A stretch of DNA of 40,913 nucleotides from an uncultured Granulosicoccaceae bacterium (GTDB lineage Bacteria; Pseudomonadota; Gammaproteobacteria; Granulosicoccales; Granulosicoccaceae). The stretch is from the NCBI GenBank assembly GCA_938003855.1, contig CALKXD010000160.1:1-40913 (forward strand), given 5' to 3'. Under the pieces are notes generated by a model. It did no database searches. It saw only the letters and a list, made by a program, of their open reading frames with translations, and was not told where the DNA came from. This document shows positions 35,681 through 40,913 of the stretch, piece by piece. Each line of letters starts with the position of its first letter. Positions within the stretch are counted from its first letter, which is position 1. The translations under genes were made by a program, and so were the position numbers.

Positions 35681-36175
35681 CTACACGGCGTTTTTCGGGT
35701 AGTCAAACCAGCGCAGCGTGGCGCAATCGCGGTAGACATCTTTCCACTGGTCTATCTCAAGGTCAAAGCAAGCCAATGCGCAGGTTGGCATCTCAAGATC
35801 AGCCTGACTGCTAAGAAAATGACAGGCTGCTGACATACCCGGGTTGTGGCCTACCATCATCGCTATTGTGCAATCGGCGGTCATTTGCTCGATCTGCGTA
35901 ATCAGTGCGCTGACCGGTGCTTCATAAATGCTGCGGGTAGTTGTGAGCTGATTGTTGCGCATTCCCAGGCCATGCAAATAAAGCTCAGTGGTGGCCAGTG
36001 CCCTGACAGCGGTGCTGGAAACAACGCGGTCAGGCAGCGGGCCTTTGCTGCGCAGACGCCCGGCCATCAACGGGGCATCACTTAGGCCACGTTTATTGAG
36101 TGGTCGATCGAAATCGGTCTCAGCGTCGGTTTTCCAGCTGGACTTGGCGTGGCGGGCGAGGATAAGGGTTTTCAT
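35681..36175 (-). CDS. sixA: Phosphohistidine phosphatase SixA
   Basis: The 164-residue protein has the histidine phosphatase motif ARHAKSSW with Arg8 and His9, then DRPLNKRGLSDAP, SSTAVRALATTE and the second catalytic His in MVGHNPGMS. This is the SixA type, which removes phosphate from the HPt domain of ArcB or from the nitrogen-PTS protein NPr. Length agrees with E. coli SixA. AAGG is about nine bases before the ATG. It lies next to a LysM lipoprotein gene on the same strand with a 61-bp gap. Confidence 0.9.
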   Translation of the reverse strand: MKTLILARHAKSSWKTDAETDFDRPLNKRGLSDAPLMAGRLRSKGPLPDRVVSSTAVRALATTELYLHGLGMRNNQLTTTRSIYEAPVSALITQIEQMTADCTIAMMVGHNPGMSAACHFLSSQADLEMPTCALACFDLEIDQWKDVYRDCATLRWFDYPKNAV

Positions 36176-36236
36176 CGTGCTTAGCCTTGTGCGGTAATCC
36201 GGAGCGCGTGAGTGGTGGTATCCGTGACCTGAACGG

Positions 36237-36647
36237 TTAATTTACCGGCTTGATGGTGCTTGGCGTTTGAACCGAATTAACCACGGCATCGGGATGCCCG
36301 GCGATAGAGCGGGTGGTGTCCGCTGTGTCATCCAGAGGTACCAGATCTTTTGGAATCCAGATCGTCTGACCGACTCTCAGGTTGGCGGGATTGGCAATGC
36401 GGTTGAAATCGGCGATACGGCGCCAGTTTTCGCGCTGGCGTGTGATATCCGCTGCAATCAACACCAGATTGTCGCCGGTTTTTACTGTGTACTGAATAGC
36501 GCCCAGCTGATTGCCGTAGGCGGTGCCGGGGTCTTCGGGTGTGGCGCATCCGGCTACAGCGGCAAAGGCCGCCAGCAGCGACCCGAAAAGCAGCGACCTG
36601 TGGCGATGTACCAGAGGCTGGGGGATTGATGTCTTTATTTGGGTCAC
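36237..36647 (-). CDS. LysM domain lipoprotein
   Basis: The 136-residue protein has a hydrophobic signal (residues 17-33) ending in a lipobox with Cys34 (AVAGC). One LysM domain spans about 53-99 (YTVKTGDNLVLIAADITRQR, then NWRRIADFNRIANPANLRVGQTIWIP). LysM domains bind peptidoglycan glycan chains. The tail is Ser/Thr/Pro-rich. It could be a cell-wall-binding scaffold; no catalytic domain is present. It is in the same direction as sixA and glnS. Confidence 0.85.
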   Translation of the reverse strand: MTQIKTSIPQPLVHRHRSLLFGSLLAAFAAVAGCATPEDPGTAYGNQLGAIQYTVKTGDNLVLIAADITRQRENWRRIADFNRIANPANLRVGQTIWIPKDLVPLDDTADTTRSIAGHPDAVVNSVQTPSTIKPVN

Positions 36648-36859
36648 TGCCGGATTCTCCTCGGTGCGATTAATTCAGTGTGCACCTGATGCCTCGTTGA
36701 GATGGCGTTTCGTCAGGCAGCGCGCCGGGCGCCGCCTGAGCAATCACAAAGATGGCCGGTCGGGTAAAAATGATACAGGGTAGGGAAATTTTAGCTGAAT
36801 AGTCAGGGTACGTACCGCTAATTGATTCTGTCCGGGCAGCCGGCTCCTGCACCGGACCA

Positions 36860-38515
36860 TTAGTTTGTCCAGGTATCCCGAAGTCCGACCACACGGTTGA
36901 ATACGGCGCGGCTGTCTGTGGAATCCGGGTCGGTGACAAAATAGCCCTGACGTTCGAATTGATACACGCTGCCAACTTCAGCAGTGCTCAATGCCCCTTC
37001 GGTGCGGGCATTTTGCAGCACGCTTAAAGAATCCGGATTCAATGCGTCCATGAAGTCATCTTCGGCGATCGGGTCGGGGCGATTAAACAGACGGTCGTAC
37101 ACTCTGACCTCAGCGGTTGCCGAATCGTCGGCACTGACCCAGTGAATGACGCCTTTCACCTTGCGGCCCTGAGGCTTTTGACCGAGAGTGTCAGCGTCAT
37201 GACTGCACCGCAGCTCGACGATATTGCCCTGGTCATCTTTGATGACTTCGTCGCAGCGGATTACGTAGCCGCTGCGCAAGCGTACCTCGCCACCCGTCGT
37301 GAGTCGCTTGAATTTTGGTGGCGGTACTTCGGCAAAATCGGATTGCTCGATGTAGAGTTCACGGCTGAAGGTGACTTTGCGAGTGCCCAGATGCTCCTGT
37401 TGCGGGTGGTTGGCGACGTCAAGCGATTCGCTGCTGCCTTCCGCCAGGGTGGTGATCACCACTTTGAGAGGTTCGAGTACGGCCATGCGACGCGGCGCAG
37501 TTTCATTGAGTTCATCGCGAATGCAGTTTTCCAGAACCAGCATCTCAATGGTTGCGGCGTTTTTAGTCACACCGATACGACGGCAGAATTCCTGAATCGA
37601 CGCCGCAGAGTAGCCACGCCGCCGCAGCCCGGCGATGGTTGGCATCCGTGGATCGTCCCATCCAGCCACCTTGCCGCTTTCGACCAGCTGGATCAGCCGG
37701 CGTTTGCTGAGAATAGTGTACTCAAGGTTGAGTGGCCCGAATTCGGTTTGCTCAGGCTTGCCGCGCGGCTGGGTTTTTTCCAGCACCCAGTTGTACAATG
37801 GTCGGTGGTCTTCAAATTCCAGCGTGCACAGTGAGTGGGTAATGCCTTCTATCGCATCAGACAGACAGTGCGTGTAGTCGTAGAGTGGGTAGATATTCCA
37901 TTTGTCACCAGTGCGATAGTGGTGGGTTTTTTTAATCCGGTAGATGGCCGGATCGCGCAAGTTGATGTTGCTCGAAGCCATATCAATCTTTAACCGCAGC
38001 ACGTGCTCGCCTTCGTCGTAGTCGCCGTTTTTCATGCCTTCCAGCAAGGTTAGATTTTCGTCGGCACTGCGGTCACGGTAAGGGCTGTTCTTGCCCGGTT
38101 CGGTCAGTGAGCCCCGGTACTCGCGGATCTCTTCGGCACTGAGGCTGTCAACGTAGGCCAGCCCTTCTTTCACCAGAAAAGTAGCGTAGTCATACAGCTG
38201 ATCAAAGTAGTCCGAGGCATAGCACAGCGACTTCCAGGTAAAGCCGAGCCAGGCAACATCACGTTTGATGGCGCTCATGTACTCTTCGCTTTCCTTGTCG
38301 GGGTTGGTGTCGTCGAAGCGCAGGTTGGTCCAGCCCTGGAATTCTTCAGCGATACCGAAATTCAGACAAATGGATTTTGCGTGGCCCAAATGCAGGTAGC
38401 CGTTGGGTTCCGGCGGGAAGCGGGTCGCCACCAGTTGGTCGTGCTTGTTCGCGGCCACATCCCGCTCAATCATGGTGCGAATGAAATGGCTTGGCGCTAC
38501 GTCTGGTTCGGTCAT
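36860..38515 (-). CDS. glnS: Glutaminyl-tRNA synthetase
   Basis: The 551-residue class I synthetase has the HIGH motif as HLGH (42-45, in [14 protein letters not shown]) and a KMSKS-like ILSKRR near residue 270. [10 protein letters not shown] and the C-terminal beta-barrel anticodon-binding part ([22 protein letters not shown]) are typical. It charges tRNA-Gln with glutamine, the route of most gammaproteobacteria, so GatCAB is not needed for this. No strong ribosome site precedes the ATG. About 210 bp follow it before the LysM gene and hold one imperfect hairpin (36714-36738). Confidence 0.97.
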   Translation of the reverse strand: MTEPDVAPSHFIRTMIERDVAANKHDQLVATRFPPEPNGYLHLGHAKSICLNFGIAEEFQGWTNLRFDDTNPDKESEEYMSAIKRDVAWLGFTWKSLCYASDYFDQLYDYATFLVKEGLAYVDSLSAEEIREYRGSLTEPGKNSPYRDRSADENLTLLEGMKNGDYDEGEHVLRLKIDMASSNINLRDPAIYRIKKTHHYRTGDKWNIYPLYDYTHCLSDAIEGITHSLCTLEFEDHRPLYNWVLEKTQPRGKPEQTEFGPLNLEYTILSKRRLIQLVESGKVAGWDDPRMPTIAGLRRRGYSAASIQEFCRRIGVTKNAATIEMLVLENCIRDELNETAPRRMAVLEPLKVVITTLAEGSSESLDVANHPQQEHLGTRKVTFSRELYIEQSDFAEVPPPKFKRLTTGGEVRLRSGYVIRCDEVIKDDQGNIVELRCSHDADTLGQKPQGRKVKGVIHWVSADDSATAEVRVYDRLFNRPDPIAEDDFMDALNPDSLSVLQNARTEGALSTAEVGSVYQFERQGYFVTDPDSTDSRAVFNRVVGLRDTWTN

Positions 38516-38671
38516 CGTTGGAGTCTAGGGTTGCCGTTAGGTGAAAATATTGGTGATTTGTCAGTAATACAATAGTGTAAGGGGAGGCGATGCAAAAGGC
38601 CGTTACAAACTGCGCCGTATCGGCGTTAGCCGTGTCGGGTGACAATTTATTATTTAAGTGACGTTTTAAGT

Positions 38672-38700
38672 TTGCCCTTCCGGGCGATGTGGACTACAAT
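38672..38700 (+). promoter_or_regulatory. Sigma-70 promoter of tRNA-Thr
   Basis: TTGCCC (38672-38677) and TACAAT (38695-38700) are separated by 17 bases. Transcription would start near 38707, a few bases before the mature tRNA. The match is strong for a stable-RNA promoter. Confidence 0.7.
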
Positions 38701-38712
38701 TGCGAGTTCGGA

Positions 38713-38788
38713 GCTGGCGTAGCTCAGTTGGTAGAGCAGCTGATTTGTAATCAGCCGGTCGGCGGTTCGACTCCGTTCGCCAGCTCCA
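38713..38788 (+). tRNA. tRNA-Thr (UGU anticodon)
   Basis: A 76-base cloverleaf is visible. The acceptor stem GCTGGCG pairs with CGCCAGC, and the CCA end is encoded. The D arm GCTC/GAGC, the anticodon stem GCTGA/TCAGC with loop TTTGTAA (anticodon TGT at 38746-38748), and the T arm around TTCGACT are all in place. The T stem GGCGG/CCGTT uses two G-U pairs. It reads ACA and ACG-type threonine codons. No second tRNA follows. Confidence 0.95.
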
Positions 38789-39529
38789 ATTCTTTTCCCG
38801 CAGTGTTGTGTCAGTCGCACTGCTTTATCTCCAGACGATTGTCGTAGCACCCTGAACACTCCATCGAACTGCACTGTGTTTGCACGCAAGGTTCACTACG
38901 GAGTTTTTGGCCTGGGTTTGCAGTAGCCCGACACCGGTTGTTCCGGTGGCGTGCGTAACTGATCTGTCCCTGGAAAGCTGCAATGCGATAGCCGATGCTT
39001 TGATCAAACAGAAATGTCGCGTTTTGCTCTCTGCAATCAACCAGCGCTATCTGTCCTTGTTGCGCTGTGTAGGATGTTGGTCGCCAAAGTCATGGGGCTG
39101 ACCGGGTAAAGCTGCTTCATTGCTATTTCCAGAGTATTTTATTGCCGTTGTAGTGCAGCGCTTTACTGTAAATCGCATCGATCAACGCAGGGTATAAAAT
39201 CTATTCACGTCCCGGAAAACCTCGCGCCGTAGTGGCGAGCCTGGATTATCGGTTAATATCATTTGTGCCGTTAGACGCTGGCAGTCTAGATGTTATGAGT
39301 GACGGGGGTTTTGTGGCAAGTCAATTTTTCCATAGAAGCCATAGTGTATGGCGCTTGTTCAAAGACAGCGATGCCAGTTTATCGATCGGCAGATAAGCCA
39401 CGTTGAATTTTTATAGTTGATGCGCGCGAGGACGGCTGCCCGGGCGCTGAACTTACACCGCGATCGATCGGCTACAATTGACGGCAAGCGGTTAGCGGAT
39501 CCGGGTTTCTGCCGGAACGCTTCAATGGG
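38789..39529. other. 0.74-kb region with no secure gene
   Basis: Apart from the weak terminator at 38800-38827, nothing was recognised. A plus-strand frame at 38880-39101 starts at TTG without a ribosome site and has no recognisable family. No repeat array and no strongly folded RNA stood out by eye; CTCGC/GCGAG near 39217-39236 is a short stem only. The region also carries the 3' end of the deaminase transcript from the right. Confidence 0.5.
38800..38827 (+). terminator. Weak candidate terminator after tRNA-Thr
   Basis: GCAGTG (38800-38805) and CACTGC (38818-38823) form a 6-bp stem with a 12-base loop, followed by TTTAT. The loop is long and the T tract short, so the call is tentative. Confidence 0.35.
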
Positions 39530-40123
39530 TCAGTTCAGTGGAATACCGTTATTGTCTTTGCCGCTCTGGTATCCGGCAGACAGTAGCTCATAGCGCTGAC
39601 CAATTCGTGTGATTTGTGCGGAAACTGTATCATCGGCGGCACTGGCTGCCAGTTTGCGTATGTTGTGACTGGTCCAGAATTCGTTTTCTTTTTGATACTG
39701 CCCCGGCTCTACATTAAACACCGCTTTGAGTATTTTCAGATCGTGGGGGATCGCGAAAGCATCGCGGGAGTCTTCGTGACTGAAAAAATAATAGAAGTTG
39801 TCAAAGCCGGTCCAGGTGATAGCAGACAGGCACAGGCTGCAGGGTTCGTGGGTTGTTAAAAAAATCAGCTCTGCGGGATCAGGGCGGTCTTCGGCCGGCA
39901 TTTCGTAGTAGCGTTTTAAGGTGTGCATCTCGCCGTGCCAGAGCGGATTTTCCAGCTCATTGTTGGTTTCGGCCAGCAGCGTGCTGTAGTCACTTTTACG
40001 CAGCAGTGCCGCACCGAAAATTTTGTTGCCGGCGGCAACCCCGGCGGTGGTCAGGGGCAGGATATCGTTTTCGATAGTATCCAGTAGTCGTTGCAGCAGG
40101 TGACCGTTGTTAGTATTGGACAT
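39530..40123 (-). CDS. Cytidine-deaminase-fold protein, substrate unknown
   Basis: The 197-residue protein has the zinc and proton-shuttle motif HGE (His63, Glu65 in LWHGEMHTLKRY) and PCSLC (Pro94, Cys95, Cys98 in THEPCSLCLSAI). These are the two catalytic signatures of the CDA/CMP-dCMP deaminase superfamily. A DNFYYFFSHEDSRDAF insertion follows. The length and the C-terminal extension are unlike TadA, CDA or dCMP deaminase, so substrate is not assigned. It could act on a nucleobase, nucleoside or another amine. It is 108 bp from the lytic transglycosylase, both on the minus strand. Confidence 0.8.
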   Translation of the reverse strand: MSNTNNGHLLQRLLDTIENDILPLTTAGVAAGNKIFGAALLRKSDYSTLLAETNNELENPLWHGEMHTLKRYYEMPAEDRPDPAELIFLTTHEPCSLCLSAITWTGFDNFYYFFSHEDSRDAFAIPHDLKILKAVFNVEPGQYQKENEFWTSHNIRKLAASAADDTVSAQITRIGQRYELLSAGYQSGKDNNGIPLN

Positions 40124-40231
40124 GATGACCAGCGTGGTTGTGAATTGGCTAGTTTACCGAGTTCACTGGTCTTTTGAGAAATAGATGTCGCAGAATGATT
40201 GCGGCGTGTCATTGTGCCTGTTGCTGCACGG

Positions 40232-40873
40232 TTAGCCAAAATCCAGATATTCGCGTAAGTACAGCTTGTAGGATTTCATCACTTTCTCGATGTAGCGCTG
40301 GGTTTCAGGGTAGGGTGGCACGCCGTTGTATTTTTTTACCGTGCCGGGGCCTGCGTTGTAGGCGGCCAACGCCAGTACAAGGTTGTTGTCGTACAGGGAG
40401 ATCAGCTCGCTTAAATATTGAATACCACCGCGCAGGTTTTGCTCGGCATCGAAGGAATCTGTTACCCCCAGAGATTTTGCGGTCGGCGGCATGAGTTGCA
40501 TCAATCCTTCGGCGCCGGCAGGGGAGACCGCTTTTTGATCAAAGCACGATTCGTTTTTAACCACCGCTTTCACCAGTTTTTCGTCAACACGGTACTCATG
40601 TGCATATTTGCGAATGCTAGAATCAAAGCGCAGTTCCCGGCTGAGCATTTTTTCGGCAGACAAGCCATTGCATCCTGCTGAAGGCGTAGCGCGCCCGCGA
40701 ACTGAAACCAGCTTGAAGCGACCGGTATCCTGAGCATCGGGTTTGACGTTGGTATACCACACAGTACCGTCAACTTCCTTGTACACGTAGGTCTTCTCTG
40801 CAAGTGCGTTCTGGCTGACCAGACTCCCCAGCAGATACAGTCCCGTCAGTGCCAGTGGTAACTTGGATATCAC
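40232..40873 (-). CDS. SLT-family lytic transglycosylase
   Basis: The 213-residue secreted protein has a signal peptide ending near ALA (23-25). A short DUF4124-like segment (YVYKEVDGTVWYTNVKP, 29-45) is followed by an SLT lysozyme-like domain: catalytic Glu108 in VVKNESCFD, GLMQLMPPTAKSLGV (123-137), and LAAYNAGPGTV (169-179). It would cleave peptidoglycan with 1,6-anhydro product in the periplasm. The start is a GTG at 40873 with a strong GGAGG upstream. Related to the family 1 SLT proteins; the closest subgroup was not determined. It abuts the window end. Confidence 0.9.
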   Translation of the reverse strand: MISKLPLALTGLYLLGSLVSQNALAEKTYVYKEVDGTVWYTNVKPDAQDTGRFKLVSVRGRATPSAGCNGLSAEKMLSRELRFDSSIRKYAHEYRVDEKLVKAVVKNESCFDQKAVSPAGAEGLMQLMPPTAKSLGVTDSFDAEQNLRGGIQYLSELISLYDNNLVLALAAYNAGPGTVKKYNGVPPYPETQRYIEKVMKSYKLYLREYLDFG

Positions 40874-40913
40874 TGGAAATCCTCCGGTAAGTCTATGAAT
40901 AATAAAGTTGTCG

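Noticed and set aside
36714-36738. Hairpin between glnS and the LysM gene as a terminator
   Set aside because: The stem has an A-C mismatch and no T tract follows on the minus strand.
37142-37834. 230-residue plus-strand frame
   Set aside because: It lies wholly antisense to glnS, whose motifs are unmistakable.
38650-38889. Minus-strand frame encoding a peptide with GERSRTADRLITNQLLYQL
   Set aside because: It is the antisense translation of the tRNA-Thr gene, a common false protein prediction.
38880-39101. 73-residue plus-strand frame after tRNA-Thr
   Set aside because: TTG start, no ribosome site, no recognised family, and Cys/Trp scattered without pattern.

Overview
The window looks like chromosome of a free-living gammaproteobacterium. 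The evidence is the set of recognisable genes: prkA-yeaH-spoVR, ubiK, zapE, an lpxL-type acyltransferase, separate hisI and hisE followed by tatABC, ibaG, sixA, and a glutaminyl-tRNA synthetase. No phage, transposase, rRNA operon or CRISPR array was seen, and gene density and codon style look even throughout. No genus can be named from sequence reading alone.

Layout. 1-3912: the 3' part of prkA, then yeaH and spoVR, a conserved stress or starvation trio, all on the plus strand. 3933-4877: a minus-strand atypical SDR. 5137-9667: a tightly overlapped three-gene operon for a cytoplasm-facing molybdenum/iron-sulfur enzyme with membrane anchor, best matched to the sulfite dehydrogenase SoeABC, closed by a clear hairpin. 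9728-10996: a CPA1 antiporter on the minus strand. 11105-13030: a YgjP-type metallopeptidase and the divisome ATPase ZapE. 13125-14393: a long, almost entirely disordered Asn-, Arg- and Lys-rich protein of unknown role, followed by about 0.8 kb with no secure gene. 15687-17291: glnK-amtB on the minus strand, with a textbook sigma-54 promoter and an NtrC-type palindrome upstream. 17543-21519: ubiK, comM, folD and an lpxL-like gene.

21801-27782: dtd, then hisB-hisH-hisA-hisF-hisI-hisE and tatA-tatB-tatC, closely spaced and partly overlapping. The late histidine pathway and the twin-arginine translocase are probably co-transcribed for much of this stretch. 27907-29451: gpmI. 29479-33840 on the minus strand: the ABC-F protein Uup, a YjgR-type HerA-like ATPase, and an orphan 287-residue protein. 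34328-38515: mostly small envelope or signalling genes (ibaG, an EF-hand-loop lipoprotein, a small conserved protein, sixA, a LysM lipoprotein) and glnS. 38713-38788: tRNA-Thr(UGU) with its own promoter. 38789-39529: no secure gene. 39530-40873: a cytidine-deaminase-fold protein and an SLT lytic transglycosylase.

Most genes are housekeeping. The parts worth a second look are the nitrogen control region at glnK, the low-complexity protein at 13125-14393, the orphan gene at 32977-33840, the predicted calcium-loop lipoprotein at 34931-35275, and the SoeABC-type operon. I did not find a convincing new multi-gene system. Function calls rest on motif recognition and remembered family sequences; no database search was run.
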